A stretch of 64,000 nt of DNA from Pantoea rodasii (GTDB taxonomy: Bacteria > Pseudomonadota > Gammaproteobacteria > Enterobacterales > Enterobacteriaceae): assembly GCF_002095465.1 (NCBI RefSeq), contig NZ_MLFP01000016.1:1-64000 (forward strand), in the 5' to 3' direction. Positions 22,209 through 32,532 of this stretch are shown in pieces. The first letter of the stretch is position 1; the number at the start of each line of letters is the position of its first letter. Position numbers and translations under genes: made by a program. The notes below the pieces were generated by a model that saw only the letters and a list, made by a program, of their open reading frames with translations, did not search any database and was not told where the DNA came from.

Positions 22209-24479
22209 TTATGCCGATTCACTCCGCAGTTTTTGCGCCGCTTTAACCATGTTCGCCAAAGCCTGGCGGGTTTCACTCCAGCCACGGGTTTTCAGGCCAC
22301 AATCCGGGTTAACCCACAGACGTTCTTGCGGAATACTCTGCGCCGCTTTACGCAGCAGATTTTCCATCCATTCTACGTCAGGCACGTTCGGTGAGTGGAT
22401 GTCATACACGCCCGGTCCGATTTCGTTGGGATACTCAAAAGCTTTGAACGCCTCCAGCAAATCCATATCAGAACGCGAGGTTTCAATGGTGATGACGTCC
22501 GCATCCAGCGCCGCAATGGAGTCCATAATGTCATTGAACTCGCAATAACACATGTGGGTGTGGATCTGCGTTTCGTCGCGCGCCACCGCAGCGTTGAGAC
22601 GGAAGGCACCCACCGCCCAGCTTAAATACGCCGCCCAGTCAGATTGATGCAGCGGTAAGCCTTCCCGCAGCGCGGGTTCGTCAATCTGGATGATCCCAAT
22701 GCCGGCTTTTTCCAGATCCTCGACTTCATCTCGCAGCGCCAACGCAATCTGCCTGGCGATAGTTTCCCGCGTCACGTCTTCACGCGGGAATGACCAGCAC
22801 AGAATAGTGACTGGGCCAGTGAGCATGCCTTTAACCGGTTTGTCAGTCAGAGATTGCGCATACTTCGCCCACTCGACGGTGATGGGTTGAGGGCGGCTGA
22901 TATCGCCGATTATCACCGGTGGTTTGACACAGCGGGAACCGTAGCTTTGTACCCAGCCATTTTGCGTAAATACGAAGCCGTCGAGGTTTTCACCGAAGTA
23001 TTCGACCATGTCGTTACGCTCTGCCTCACCGTGCACCAGCACGTCGAGCCCCAGACGTTCCTGTTCGGCAATCGCCTGTTTGATGTGTTCGGCAATCCCG
23101 AGGCGATAGTGTCCGCCATCGATGTTGCCTTTTTTGAAGTCGAGGCGCAGGCCGCGAATCTCCGTGGTTTGCGGGAAAGATCCGATGGTGGTGGTTGGCC
23201 AGGCAGGCAGGTTGAAGCGATGGCGCTGGGCTTTAGCGCGTTCGATGTAATGGCTGGGACGTTCGACATCTTTAGCCTGAATGTTTGCCAGCCGCTCAGT
23301 GACCGCCGCATTGTGTACCCGGGTTGAGCGGGAACGGGCGCGAATGGGTGCACTCCACGCCACCAGCGCAGCATCATCGTTATTGTTGAGTGCGGTACTG
23401 AGCAGCGCCAGTTCCGCACACTTTTGCAATGCAAAGGCAAACCAGCTTTTCACTTCGGCATCCAGCCGGGTTTCCACACTGAGGTCGATCGGGCTGTGCA
23501 GCAGCGAGCATGAGGAGCCAATCCACAGCTGCTTACGCTGGCTCACCAGCGGTTGCAGGCGTTCAAACCAGCGGCTGAGATCGGCTCGCCACACGTTACG
23601 ACCGTTGATCACGCCCAGCGACAGCAGCCACTCGGCGGGGATCTGTTGGTGGATGTGCTGGATGTCATCTTTACCGTGCACCAGGTCAACATGCAGACCC
23701 TGAACGGGCAGCGCTTTAATCACATCAAGGTTTTGACCAATGCTGTCGAAATAAGTGGTGAGCAGCAGTTTGACCTCACCCTGAAGTCCAGCGTAAGCCG
23801 TTTTATAGGCATCGCGCCATTGCGGTGGCAGTTCCAGCGCCAGCGCAGGCTCATCGATTTGTACCCATTCGATGTTGCGCTTTTTCAGCTCGATCAACAC
23901 TTGCTGGTACACCGGCAGGATGTCTTTCAGTAATGACAGTCGGTCAAATGGCTCGCCTTTTACTTTCCCCAACCATAGATAGGTAACGGGCCCCAGCAAC
24001 ACCGGTTTGATGGGGTGTCCTAACGCCAGGGCTTCATCCACTTCTTCCAGCAGCTGTGTCCAGCTGAGCGCAAACTGCTGGCCTTGGCAGAATTCCGGCA
24101 CCATGTAGTGATAGTTGGTGTTGAACCATTTGGTCATTTCAGCCGCTGCTGCGGGTTCACCACTGGGCGCCCGACCGCGACCAAGGCGGAATAGCGTATC
24201 AAGATCTACTGAGCCATCGGTATTTTGATGGCGCGCCGGGACATTGCCGAGCATCAGGCTGGTGCTCAGGACGTGATCGTACCAGGCGAAATCGCCCACT
24301 GGCAGCAGATCCACTCCGGCGTCTTTTTGCTGTTGCCAGTGACGAGCACGCAGTTCACGACCCACGGCTTGAAGTTCTTCCTGTGAGCTGTTGCCTGCCC
24401 AGTAGCTTTCCTGTGCTTTTTTCAGTTCACGACGCAGACCGATGCGAGGAAAACCGAGTGTGTGGTTCAAAATGGTCAT
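22209..24479 (-). CDS. metE: Cobalamin-independent methionine synthase MetE
   Basis: A 756-residue zinc enzyme that transfers a methyl group from 5-methyltetrahydropteroyl-glutamate to homocysteine. The start [22 protein letters not shown] at 24479 matches the family. The zinc ligands lie in [11 protein letters not shown] and [11 protein letters not shown] near the C-terminus, and [13 protein letters not shown] is part of the substrate site. The frame is intact over its entire length. It diverges from metR, with MetJ boxes between, so control by MetJ and MetR is likely. Confidence 0.97.
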   Translation of the reverse strand: MTILNHTLGFPRIGLRRELKKAQESYWAGNSSQEELQAVGRELRARHWQQQKDAGVDLLPVGDFAWYDHVLSTSLMLGNVPARHQNTDGSVDLDTLFRLGRGRAPSGEPAAAAEMTKWFNTNYHYMVPEFCQGQQFALSWTQLLEEVDEALALGHPIKPVLLGPVTYLWLGKVKGEPFDRLSLLKDILPVYQQVLIELKKRNIEWVQIDEPALALELPPQWRDAYKTAYAGLQGEVKLLLTTYFDSIGQNLDVIKALPVQGLHVDLVHGKDDIQHIHQQIPAEWLLSLGVINGRNVWRADLSRWFERLQPLVSQRKQLWIGSSCSLLHSPIDLSVETRLDAEVKSWFAFALQKCAELALLSTALNNNDDAALVAWSAPIRARSRSTRVHNAAVTERLANIQAKDVERPSHYIERAKAQRHRFNLPAWPTTTIGSFPQTTEIRGLRLDFKKGNIDGGHYRLGIAEHIKQAIAEQERLGLDVLVHGEAERNDMVEYFGENLDGFVFTQNGWVQSYGSRCVKPPVIIGDISRPQPITVEWAKYAQSLTDKPVKGMLTGPVTILCWSFPREDVTRETIARQIALALRDEVEDLEKAGIGIIQIDEPALREGLPLHQSDWAAYLSWAVGAFRLNAAVARDETQIHTHMCYCEFNDIMDSIAALDADVITIETSRSDMDLLEAFKAFEYPNEIGPGVYDIHSPNVPDVEWMENLLRKAAQSIPQERLWVNPDCGLKTRGWSETRQALANMVKAAQKLRSESA

Positions 24480-24589
24480 TTGCTGTTCTCCCGATATTCT
24501 TAGCTGTACGAACCCATTGACGTTCATCTTGCGAGTGACCGCTGAACCCATTCACTGGACAAACGTAACGTGGCCGTGACGTTTAGCTG

Positions 24590-24613
24590 AGATGTTTAGC
24601 CGTCCAGATGTTT
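24590..24613. promoter_or_regulatory. Three tandem MetJ boxes between metE and metR
   Basis: Contiguous octamers AGATGTTT, AGCCGTCC and AGATGTTT each match the MetJ consensus AGACGTCT at six of eight positions. MetJ with S-adenosylmethionine binds such tandem boxes to repress methionine genes. Their place in the metE-metR gap fits repression of both genes. Confidence 0.75.
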
Positions 24614-24685
24614 ACACCGCCATAATCTGCGGGTACTGTATGTTGCTCAAGCGCAATTTGTTCAATCTCGATGTGAAGGACTCTC

Positions 24686-25615
24686 ATGATCGAACTCAAA
24701 CACCTGAGAACGCTGCAGGCGTTGCAGAATACCGGCTCGTTGGCCGCTGCCGCCGCTCAGCTTCATCAGACACAATCGGCGTTATCTCATCAGTTCAGCG
24801 ATCTGGAACAGCGACTGGGCTTTCGCCTGTTTGTGCGCAAGAGCCAGCCGTTGCGGTTTACGCCGCAGGGGGAAATCATGCTGCAGTTGGCCGAGCAGAT
24901 TTTGCCGCAGATTCAACAGGCGCTGCAGGCGTGCCACGAGCCGCATCAGACCACGCTGCGCATTGCGATTGAGTGTCACAGCTGCATTCAATGGCTGACG
25001 CCGGCACTGAATAATTTCCGCCAGAGCTGGCCACAAGTGGTGGTCGATTTTAAATCGGGGGTGACATTCGATCCTCAGCCCGCCTTGCAGCAGGGCGAGC
25101 TGGATGTGGTGTTGACCTCCGATATTCTGCCGCGCAGCGGTTTGTTCTATACGCCGATGTTTGATTATGAGGTGCGACTGGTGTTGGCCCCGGATCATCC
25201 GCTGGCGAAACTGGAGCATATTTCGCCGGAAGATTTAGCCGATGAGGTGCTGATGATTTATCCGGTGCAGCGCCAGCGCCTGGATATCTGGCGTCATTTC
25301 CTGCAGCCGGCGGGTGTGAGCCCGGCATTGAAGAATGTGGATAATACCCTGTTGTTGATTCAGATGGTGTCGGCACAAATGGGCATTGCCGCACTACCGC
25401 ATTGGGTGGTTGAGAGTTTTGAAAAGCAGGGCCTGGTGGTGACCAAGACATTGGGTGACGGTTTGTGGAGCCGTTTATATGCCGCCGTGCGCGATGGTGA
25501 GCAGCGCCAGCCGGTGCTGGAAGCCTTTGTGCGCTTCGCCCGTCAACACGCCTGTGACCATCTGCCGTTTGTGCGTGATGCGGCGCGTCCAGGCTCGCTG
25601 CAGTCCATTTCTTGA
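24686..25615 (+). CDS. metR: LysR-type regulator MetR
   Basis: A 309-residue LysR regulator with an N-terminal winged helix-turn-helix (residues 1-60, [20 protein letters not shown]) and a periplasmic-binding-like effector domain that senses homocysteine. It activates metE and other methionine genes. E. coli MetR has 317 residues; the difference is at the C-terminus. A TGAA-N4-TTCA element at 24543-24554 resembles a MetR site but is one base shorter than the usual 13-bp pattern. Confidence 0.95.
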   Translation: MIELKHLRTLQALQNTGSLAAAAAQLHQTQSALSHQFSDLEQRLGFRLFVRKSQPLRFTPQGEIMLQLAEQILPQIQQALQACHEPHQTTLRIAIECHSCIQWLTPALNNFRQSWPQVVVDFKSGVTFDPQPALQQGELDVVLTSDILPRSGLFYTPMFDYEVRLVLAPDHPLAKLEHISPEDLADEVLMIYPVQRQRLDIWRHFLQPAGVSPALKNVDNTLLLIQMVSAQMGIAALPHWVVESFEKQGLVVTKTLGDGLWSRLYAAVRDGEQRQPVLEAFVRFARQHACDHLPFVRDAARPGSLQSIS

Positions 25616-25710
25616 TGATTCCACGGGAGACCTGCATCGCCCGTGCTGTTATCCCTGCCCGGCCTGCTCTATAATGCGCCGCCTCAATCCGCGACCAAGA
25701 GAGTTTCACC

Positions 25711-26190
25711 ATGACGAGTAACGATGTTCTGCGCAGCGTGCGCTATATGCTTGATTTGAGCGATAGCAAAGTGGTGGAGATTTTTGCCTTAGCGGGCAGT
25801 GAAGTTCCGCTGGAGGATGTGCAGGCGTGGATGAAGAAGGATGAGGATGCAGCGTTTCGTAAGTTGCCGGACGTGCTGATGGGCTATTTCCTCAACGGTT
25901 TGATTTTCTTCCGTCGCGGTAAGAGTGAAGATGCGCCAGCACCTTCGGTTGAACGCCGTATGAATAACAATATTTTCATTAAGAAGCTGCGTATCGCGTT
26001 TGCGCTGAAGACCACGGATATTCCAGTGGTACTGGAGAAGGCAAACTTTAAGATTTCACAGGCTGAAGTCGGTGCGATTTTCCGCAATCCAGAGCATAAG
26101 AATTTCCGTGAGTGCGGTGACCAGATTCTGCGTAACTTCCTAAAGGGATTGACGATGATTCATCGTCCGGGGCCGGTTAAAAAGGCGTAA
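25711..26190 (+). CDS. yehS: DUF1456 (YehS-like) protein
   Basis: A 159-residue protein with two copies of the DUF1456 unit, each beginning (N)D(V/I)LR-VRY or KKLRIAFALKTTDI and ending in a FLNGLI or FLKGL segment. Similar to E. coli YehS (156 residues), whose function is unknown. A TATAAT box at 25670-25675 may belong to its promoter. In E. coli yehS lies elsewhere, so this placement after metR is different. Confidence 0.85.
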   Translation: MTSNDVLRSVRYMLDLSDSKVVEIFALAGSEVPLEDVQAWMKKDEDAAFRKLPDVLMGYFLNGLIFFRRGKSEDAPAPSVERRMNNNIFIKKLRIAFALKTTDIPVVLEKANFKISQAEVGAIFRNPEHKNFRECGDQILRNFLKGLTMIHRPGPVKKA

Positions 26191-26214
26191 TTGCTGCGGG
26201 TTTTGTGCTCAGTC

Positions 26215-26312
26215 AGGGATAGCGTGGCAGATCGCAAAGGAAGCCCACATCCCTGTGGATCAGCCTCGCCATCCTTGGCTCGGATGCTTTGCTCCTCTGC
26301 CACGCTATCCCT
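26215..26312. repeat. Multi-hairpin intergenic repeat, copy 1
   Basis: A perfect 17-bp outer stem (AGGGATAGCGTGGCAGA, 26215-26231, with its reverse complement 26296-26312) encloses a second stem GCAAAG/CTTTGC (26234-26239/26287-26292) and two small hairpins with ATCC loops: CACA-TCCC-TGTG and GCCA-TCCT-TGGC. The internal part is nearly identical to copy 2 but the outer stem is different. There are no protein-coding signs. Function unknown. Confidence 0.8.
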
Positions 26313-26350
26313 TCCTTAGAACTTTAAGCGTCGCTTTGAGACCAGGTCAG

Positions 26351-26446
26351 ATACAGGCCGCTCCGATCACGAAGGAATCTCACATCCCTGTGGATCGGCC
26401 TCGCCATCCATGGCTCGGACGCTTCGCTCTTCGTAGCGGCCTGTAC
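26351..26446. repeat. Multi-hairpin intergenic repeat, copy 2
   Basis: An 11-bp outer stem TACAGGCCGCT/AGCGGCCTGTA (26352-26362/26435-26445) encloses CGAAG/CTTCG (26370-26374/26422-26426) and the same two ATCC-loop hairpins as copy 1. Relative to copy 1 the inner stem has an A-to-G change on one side matched by T-to-C on the other. Outer stem sequence is unrelated to copy 1 yet still self-complementary. It precedes the 3' end of yigM. Confidence 0.8.
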
Positions 26447-26519
26447 CTTCCCGCTAGCTTAGGTGCTGCTTTTTCCCAACATAGTATTTTTGTGCAAACT
26501 GGAGCAACGAGCTTCTCAG

Positions 26520-27392
26520 CTATACGGCACTACTTTTGGAACCATGCCCCAACACCCAGCGCTTATGTACATACAGCGAAGCAAAAATCACGATCGCCCC
26601 AGCAATAAAGCTCGGCCAGTGCGGTTTTTCCTGCCAGATAGCCAGGTTCACCAGTAAGCCCGCCGGTACGTGCATGTTGTTCATGATGCCCAGCGTGCCC
26701 GCATCGACCTGTGTCGCACCGTAGTTCCACATAAAGTAGCCCAATCCCGATGCTGCCACACCCAGCCAGACCAGAATGCCCCACTGTAGTGAAGTGGTCG
26801 GCAGCTTGTTCGGGTTACCCCACAGGCTCCAGGCAATGATGGCGATGATCACCGCGCCAAGATAAAACCATGAGAATGCCGTGTGTTGCGGCATTGGGCG
26901 GGTTTCCTGCAGACGTTTGTAGCCGACCATACCGATGGCAAAACAGATGTTTGCCGCCTGTACCAGCATCAAACCGAACCAGAAATGGTCGCTGACTTTG
27001 TCGTAGCGGATGATCGCTGCTCCGCCCACTGCCAGCAGCGCACTGAAGGCATAGCCAATGCGCAGCGGACGTTTGCTCAGCAAGTCGTAGATTAGCGTGA
27101 CGTACAGCGGTGTCATCACCGTAAACAGCAGGAACTCAGACACGCTGAGATAGGTGTAAGCCTCGAAGCTCAACAGATACATGATGCCGAGTTGCAGCAT
27201 CCCCACCAGCATGTACAACAGGATGGTCGACGCGCGATAACCCTTCCAGCGCAGGAACGGCAGGAAAACGATGGCGGCGAGCGAGAGGCGCATCAGCACC
27301 GAGAACCAGGAATCGACCTGGCCTGCGAGGTATTCCCCTATCAAACTGAAGGAAAAAGCCCACAAAATGGTGGTAACGATCAGTAACGGCAC
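26520..27392 (-). CDS. yigM: EamA-family biotin transporter YigM
   Basis: A 290-residue inner-membrane protein with ten predicted helices in two EamA halves, closely matching E. coli YigM, which imports biotin. Conserved stretches include ILWAFSFSLIGEYLAG, YTYLSVSEFLLFTVMTPLYV and NYGATQVDAGTLGIMNNMHV. In E. coli it sits beside metR; here a yehS-like gene and the hairpin repeats intervene. It is divergent from glpT. Confidence 0.92.
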   Translation of the reverse strand: MPLLIVTTILWAFSFSLIGEYLAGQVDSWFSVLMRLSLAAIVFLPFLRWKGYRASTILLYMLVGMLQLGIMYLLSFEAYTYLSVSEFLLFTVMTPLYVTLIYDLLSKRPLRIGYAFSALLAVGGAAIIRYDKVSDHFWFGLMLVQAANICFAIGMVGYKRLQETRPMPQHTAFSWFYLGAVIIAIIAWSLWGNPNKLPTTSLQWGILVWLGVAASGLGYFMWNYGATQVDAGTLGIMNNMHVPAGLLVNLAIWQEKPHWPSFIAGAIVIFASLYVHKRWVLGHGSKSSAV

Positions 27393-27619
27393 AGTATTGA
27401 TCCCAAAATGAACAGTGGCGCTAGTGTAATCAAACTGTCGTGTGTGGGCTTAAATATTTGGTTGACGATTGGTCAAAATAAAACCAAACAGATCGTTAGG
27501 ATTCCATAACTCAACATCATGAGACGCGGTGTCAAAGCGATGCTGATTATGGCTAATGACGTGAACTTATTTCTACCGTGCAATGGATTAACCTTTTAGA
27601 GGTGAACATCCCGACTATT

Positions 27620-27732
27620 CATGCGCGAATTCCAACATTTTATGGTTTAAATCGCTCTCTTATGTCATAAAATTGTAACAATTGTGTCACACATCACAGC
27701 AACCTAATGAAACCATCACTATTCTTTGCGCG
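27620..27732 (+). promoter_or_regulatory. glpT control region: CRP site and possible GlpR operator
   Basis: TGTGT-N6-TCACA (27683-27698) is a CRP site. A TATTCT -10 box at 27720-27725 lies at the spacing of a class II CRP promoter (site centre about 41 bp before a start near 27732). Upstream, 27620-27639 matches about 17 of 20 positions of the degenerate GlpR consensus. The CRP call is fairly strong; the GlpR call is tentative. The rest of the 434-bp gap between yigM and glpT shows no gene. Confidence 0.6.
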
Positions 27733-27826
27733 AAATGGAACTTTACTGTCTGTTTTAGCGCCAGTTGGCGTTTGACCCATCCTGCTGGGAATTCATAACA
27801 ATATTGCGCCCTGGAGGGCCACACTC

Positions 27827-29167
27827 ATGTTGAGTATCTTTAAACCGGCACCGCATCGGCCGCAAGTGGCGGACGATCGTGTTGATCCGCTCTATCGTAA
27901 GTTGCGCTGGCAAATTTTCATCGGCATTTTCTTCGGCTATGCCGCTTACTACCTGGTGCGTAAAAACTTTGCGTTGGCGATGCCCTATTTAATTGAACAG
28001 GGTTTCTCGCGCGGCGACCTGGGCTTTGCACTGTCCGGGATTTCCATCGCGTACGGTTTCTCCAAGTTCATCATGGGTTCCGTTTCTGACCGCTCAAATC
28101 CGCGCGTGTTTTTACCTGCTGGCTTGATCCTTGCCGCTGCGGTGATGCTGTTTATGGGCTTTGTACCCTGGGCCACCTCCAGCATCATGGTGATGTTTGT
28201 CCTGCTGTTCCTGTGTGGTTGGTTCCAGGGCATGGGCTGGCCGCCGTGCGGGCGCACCATGGTGCACTGGTGGTCGCAGAAGGAGCGAGGCGGGATTGTC
28301 TCGGTGTGGAACTGCGCGCATAACGTCGGCGGCGGGATTCCACCACTGCTGTTTCTGCTGGGTATGGCGTGGTTTAACGACTGGAAAGCCGCGCTCTATA
28401 TGCCGGCGTTTGGTGCCATCCTCATCGCGATTATTGCCTTTGCCCTGATGCGCGATACGCCGCAGTCTTGTGGCCTGCCACCGATTGAGGCGTACAAGAA
28501 TGATTATCCGCCAGACTACAACGACAATCACGAGCAGGAGCTGACGGCGAAGCAGATTTTCATGCAGTACATCCTGCCTAATAAGCTGCTGTGGTATATC
28601 GCGCTGGCCAACGTGTTTGTTTACCTGCTGCGTTACGGCATTCTCGACTGGTCCCCTACCTACTTAAAAGAGGTGAAGCACTTCACGCTGGATAAGTCTT
28701 CGTGGGCTTACTTCTTCTACGAATATGCGGGCATTCCCGGCACCTTGCTGTGCGGTTGGATGTCGGACAAAGTGTTTAGGGGCAATCGTGGTGCAACCGG
28801 CGTGTTCTTTATGACGCTGGTGACCATCGCAACGGTGGTGTACTGGCTTAACCCGCCAGGCAATCCCGGCATCGATATGCTGTGCATGATCGTCATCGGT
28901 TTCCTGATTTACGGCCCGGTGATGTTAATTGGTTTGCACGCGCTGGAGCTGGCACCGAAAAAAGCCGCAGGCACCGCAGCGGGCTTTACCGGTCTGTTCG
29001 GCTATCTTGGCGGTTCCGTGGCAGCCAGCGCGATTGTTGGTTATACCGTGGATTATTTCGGCTGGGATGGTGGTTTCATGGTGATGATTGCAGGGTCAGT
29101 GCTAGCGGTGATTCTCTTGCTGCTCACTATGGTCAGCGAGCACAAGCACAAGAAACAGATGGCATAA
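27827..29167 (+). CDS. glpT: Glycerol-3-phosphate:phosphate antiporter GlpT
   Basis: A 446-residue major facilitator with 12 helices that exchanges external glycerol-3-phosphate for internal phosphate, and also admits fosfomycin. Sequence is nearly identical to E. coli GlpT, including [12 protein letters not shown] and [18 protein letters not shown] with the two substrate-binding arginines, and GALDSP-free MFS loop [10 protein letters not shown]. In E. coli it is next to glpQ and glpABC; here it stands alone between yigM and yigL, with its own promoter and terminator. Confidence 0.96.
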   Translation: MLSIFKPAPHRPQVADDRVDPLYRKLRWQIFIGIFFGYAAYYLVRKNFALAMPYLIEQGFSRGDLGFALSGISIAYGFSKFIMGSVSDRSNPRVFLPAGLILAAAVMLFMGFVPWATSSIMVMFVLLFLCGWFQGMGWPPCGRTMVHWWSQKERGGIVSVWNCAHNVGGGIPPLLFLLGMAWFNDWKAALYMPAFGAILIAIIAFALMRDTPQSCGLPPIEAYKNDYPPDYNDNHEQELTAKQIFMQYILPNKLLWYIALANVFVYLLRYGILDWSPTYLKEVKHFTLDKSSWAYFFYEYAGIPGTLLCGWMSDKVFRGNRGATGVFFMTLVTIATVVYWLNPPGNPGIDMLCMIVIGFLIYGPVMLIGLHALELAPKKAAGTAAGFTGLFGYLGGSVAASAIVGYTVDYFGWDGGFMVMIAGSVLAVILLLLTMVSEHKHKKQMA

Positions 29168-29168
29168 C

Positions 29169-29201
29169 AAAAATGGGCCGGATTAACCGGCCCATTTTTT
29201 T
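29169..29201. terminator. Bidirectional terminator between glpT and yigL
   Basis: TGGGCCGG (29174-29181) pairs with CCGGCCCA (29187-29194) around loop ATTAA. Five A residues precede and seven T residues follow, so the structure can end transcription from both convergent genes. It overlaps the yigL stop codon. Confidence 0.9.
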
Positions 29202-30000
29202 AAGCGAGGAACAACTTACGCAGCGTGTGTGGCACCGCATCCTCTGCGTTGCTGCCAATCACTTCCAGCGTCGGCAAGGTATCTTTCAAACGCTGCTGCG
29301 CATTGCGCATGATGCAACCTTTGCCTGCCATACTCAGCATTTCCACGTCATTCATGCCGTCACCAAAGGCGATGCACTCTTTCAGTGAGTATCCAAGTTG
29401 TTTAGCCACGGCTTCCAGCGCGTGACCTTTGGACACGCCGCCCGCCATCACTTCCAGACAGGTGGGCAGTGAGAAGCTGACGTTAACGCGATCGCCCCAG
29501 CGGGCTTCGATTGCCAGTTCCAGCGGTGCCAGACGTTCCGGATCCTCGCAGGTAAAGAACACCTTACTGATACCGTCGGTTTCCAGCATACCCGGCTGGT
29601 AAACCTGATAGTTGAACACTGACTCGCGGAAATAGTCCTGCTCCTCCGGACGGTGGCGGCTCATATACCACTCATCGTCGCGATAGACGTGCGTCAGGAT
29701 ATGCTCATCGTGATACTGCAGGCCGTAAAGTTCCTTAGCGATATCAGCGTCGAGGTTATGGCTAAACACCAATTCCCCTTCTGCATTGTGCACGCGGGCG
29801 CCGTTAGACGTGATCATGTACGCCGGAATACCGAGGTTATCGCGCATCTGGCCCACGTCAATATAGTGACGGCCGGTGGCGAAAACGAAGTGGACATCTT
29901 GCGCCACCAGCTCCTGCAGCGTGGTACGGGCAAAAGGTGTCAGCCGATGTTCCGGTGAGAGCAGCGTGCCATCCAGGTCGGATGCGACGATGTGGTACAT
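29200..30000 (-). CDS. yigL: HAD-family phosphatase YigL
   Basis: A 266-residue Cof-type HAD phosphatase, the same length as E. coli YigL, which dephosphorylates sugar phosphates and pyridoxal phosphate and is up-regulated by the sRNA SgrS under sugar-phosphate stress. Motif I is DLDGTLLSP and motif IV is FGDGMNDVEML; a C2 cap domain lies between. It lies 32 bp after pldB on the same strand. Confidence 0.94.
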   Translation of the reverse strand: MYHIVASDLDGTLLSPEHRLTPFARTTLQELVAQDVHFVFATGRHYIDVGQMRDNLGIPAYMITSNGARVHNAEGELVFSHNLDADIAKELYGLQYHDEHILTHVYRDDEWYMSRHRPEEQDYFRESVFNYQVYQPGMLETDGISKVFFTCEDPERLAPLELAIEARWGDRVNVSFSLPTCLEVMAGGVSKGHALEAVAKQLGYSLKECIAFGDGMNDVEMLSMAGKGCIMRNAQQRLKDTLPTLEVIGSNAEDAVPHTLRKLFLA

Positions 30001-30032
30001 GTAAACCTCTGGTATTGATATCGGAAAATGAA

Positions 30033-31024
30033 TTAAACGTGGCGCTCGAAAAAATCGATAACCAGGTTGAGCGCTTCAGCGCGCATGGCGTCTGTTTCAA
30101 ACAAAATCTCGTGACGCGCGCCTTGAATCACATACGGCACGGTGCCTTCGCAGGGATGGCCCGCGTCAGCCATCGCCGCACAAAAATTTCTTGCGAGCGG
30201 TTATCTACCACGTCGTCTTCACTGGCCTGCAGCACCAGAGACGGCGTAGTGATTTTCGCCGCCTGGCTGATGATGCTGCGCCCGGCATAAACGCCTTCGC
30301 GCACCCAATGATACGTTGGGCCACCAACGCGCAATCCCGGGTCATCAGCGTAAAACCGCAGGTTGCGCCGATAGCGCTCCCGGCTGTGCGTCAGGCGATT
30401 AATGCCAAACGGACTGGCACGCCAGCGGCCGGTGCCCAACGCGTAGCGTTCGCGAATGGCGGGCAGTTTCTCCGCCCAGTCCAGAATCGGGTGCGCCACC
30501 CAGTCAGGCAGCGGCAGCACAATGCCAAACATCGGTGCCGAGAATACCGCCGCATGAAACGCCTGCGGTTGACGCGCCAGGAACAGCGCTAAAATCGCCC
30601 CGCCCATCGAATGCGCCAGCACGTAGCGTTGCTGATAATGGTTGCTGACGACCTCTTTCAGATACAGCGTTTCTAAGTCGTCGACGTAATCGCTGAACTC
30701 CACCACATGGCCACGGTGGGAATCCGCCAGCAAGCGCTCGGATCGCCCTTGTCCACGATGGTCGAGAATCACCACATCGTAGCCGCAGTGGAACAGATCG
30801 TAAGCCAGTTCTGGATACTTGATATAGCTTTCGATGCGGCCAGGAACAATCAGGATGACACGGCGATGTTGCGGTGAGGTGAAACGAACATAGCGAATAT
30901 TCAGGTTACCGACGCCGGTGAATTCACACTCCTCACGACGCCGCCAGAAGTCGAGCAGCGGACCGGTAGCAAAGGCGGAAAAGCCTTTCTCACGCCCGAG
31001 CCAACTCTGTTTGTGATGCTGCAT
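30033..31024 (-). CDS. pldB: Lysophospholipase L2 PldB (one apparent 1-base deletion)
   Basis: An alpha/beta hydrolase attacking lysophospholipids. The oxyanion segment DHRGQGRS and nucleophile LAHSMGGAI are clear. As read, the frame ends at 30128 with a nonsense tail. Adding one base in the A-run 30182-30186 (plus strand) gives [19 protein letters not shown] and continues through [14 protein letters not shown], with the catalytic His, to a stop at 30033: 330 residues against 340 in E. coli. A gggggac ribosome site supports the start at 31024. Probably a sequencing error, not decay. Confidence 0.88.
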
Positions 31025-31128
31025 CCGTCCCCCTGAAAAAAAGCCTCATCGTGCACCTGTGCTCCGTAGCGTGCCGCGATATTCTGGCGTATTGTGTCAC
31101 ACTTCGTTCACTTCAGGGAATGTCACGC

Positions 31129-31752
31129 ATGACCATTGAATGGTGGTTAACCTACCTGTTGACCACAACTATCCTCAGCCTTTCACCCGGTTCCGGCGCG
31201 ATTAACACCATGAGCACCGGTATCAGCCATGGCTATCGCGGTGCAGCGGCTTCCATCACCGGTTTACAGCTTGGCCTGGCGATTCACATCGTGCTGGTTG
31301 GTGCGGGTTTGGGTGCACTGTTTTCGCAGTCGATCATGGCCTTTGAAGTGCTGAAATGGGCAGGCGCTGCCTATCTGGTCTGGCTCGGTATACAGCAGTG
31401 GCGTTCCGCAGGCGGGATTGATTTAAATGCTGTGGCGAAAGCGATGCCGCGTCGTCGTTTGTTCAAGCGCGCCATTCTGGTGAATCTCACCAATCCGAAA
31501 AGCATCGTGTTTCTCGCCGCGCTGTTTCCGCAGTTTATTCAGCCACACCAGCCGCAGTTGATGCAGTATCTGGTGCTCGGTGTCACCACCATCGTGGTCG
31601 ATATTATCGTGATGATTGGTTATGCCACGCTGGCGACCCGCATTGCCGGATGGATCAAAGGGCCGAAGCAGATGAAGCTGATGAACCGCACCTTTGGTGG
31701 GCTGTTTATGGCCGTCGGCGCGTTGCTGGCGAGTGCCCGCAGAATCGCCTAA
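31129..31752 (+). CDS. rhtB: Homoserine/homoserine lactone efflux protein RhtB
   Basis: A 207-residue LysE-family exporter with about six membrane helices. The N-terminal motif [13 protein letters not shown] and central [20 protein letters not shown] are characteristic. The start [11 protein letters not shown] at 31129 is chosen by homology and by the aggga ribosome site; the in-frame ATG at 31120 is too close to it. It diverges from pldB and converges with rhtC, an arrangement close to that of E. coli. Confidence 0.94.
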   Translation: MTIEWWLTYLLTTTILSLSPGSGAINTMSTGISHGYRGAAASITGLQLGLAIHIVLVGAGLGALFSQSIMAFEVLKWAGAAYLVWLGIQQWRSAGGIDLNAVAKAMPRRRLFKRAILVNLTNPKSIVFLAALFPQFIQPHQPQLMQYLVLGVTTIVVDIIVMIGYATLATRIAGWIKGPKQMKLMNRTFGGLFMAVGALLASARRIA

Positions 31753-31768
31753 GACGTTTTAAAAACCG

Positions 31769-31806
31769 CGGCACTGAGGTGATAACCGTCAGTGCCGCCG
31801 TTTTTT
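31769..31806 (+). terminator. Terminator after rhtB
   Basis: CGGCACTGA (31769-31777) pairs with TCAGTGCCG (31789-31797), followed by six T residues (31801-31806). An A-run before the stem suggests that it could also work on the minus strand after rhtC. Confidence 0.82.
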
Positions 31807-31896
31807 CGAAGTGGTCAGCGCGCAAGTTCCGAAGCACAGATGCTGAACGTAAAGCGCGCGTGCACGGCCCGATGCCAAAATGGCAAGTAGCCCGAT

Positions 31897-32520
31897 TTAG
31901 CGCGAGATAATCAGGTGAATGCCGAATCCGGCAAACAGTACGCCAGCCATCCCATCGACCCACTTCGCCATACGCTGATACTTATCTCGCATCCACGGCA
32001 GCGCGAAAATAGCCGCCACCAGCGTAAACCAGGCAAAAGTCTCACCGATAATCAGCAGGAATAAACCCCAACGCTCCATCGCGCCCACATCATTACCCAC
32101 AAACAGCGAGAACACGCTACCGAAATAAATGATCGCTTTCGGGTTCGACAGATTAGTCAGAAAACCTTTCAGGAAGCTCATGCCTCTCTTTGGCAGTTCT
32201 ACCACCGGAGCAGCAACCTGCGGGGCTTTATGTTGCTGACGTGCCGAGCGCAGCAGCTGCCAGCCCATCCACAGCAGGTACAAACCTCCGCCCACCATGA
32301 TGATTTCATGCAGCCAGGCCATTTTTTGCAGGATCAGATGCAGGCCCATCAGTGCCACACCGGCCCAAATCACAATCCCCAGCGTAATGCCAAACACACC
32401 CATCATCGCCTCTTTACGCGAGCGGCTGGCCGCCGTTTGCGACACAAAGAAGAAGTCCGGGCCCGGACTCATCAGCGCAACCAGATGCACCAGCGCGACG
32501 GTGGCGAATAACATCAACAT
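31897..32520 (-). CDS. rhtC: Threonine efflux protein RhtC
   Basis: A 207-residue LysE-family exporter matching E. coli RhtC (206 residues). N-terminal LMSPGPDFFFVSQTA and central LTNLSNPKAIIYFGSVFSLF are family hallmarks. It lies 12 bp after recQ on the same strand and is likely co-transcribed with it. Confidence 0.94.
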   Translation of the reverse strand: MLMLFATVALVHLVALMSPGPDFFFVSQTAASRSRKEAMMGVFGITLGIVIWAGVALMGLHLILQKMAWLHEIIMVGGGLYLLWMGWQLLRSARQQHKAPQVAAPVVELPKRGMSFLKGFLTNLSNPKAIIYFGSVFSLFVGNDVGAMERWGLFLLIIGETFAWFTLVAAIFALPWMRDKYQRMAKWVDGMAGVLFAGFGIHLIISR

Positions 32521-32532
32521 GGTTTCTTTCCT

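Noticed and set aside
27440-27500. BirA operator upstream of yigM
   Set aside because: One half-site-like segment (TCGTCAACC on the minus strand) exists, but no matching partner at the required 14-16 bp spacing.
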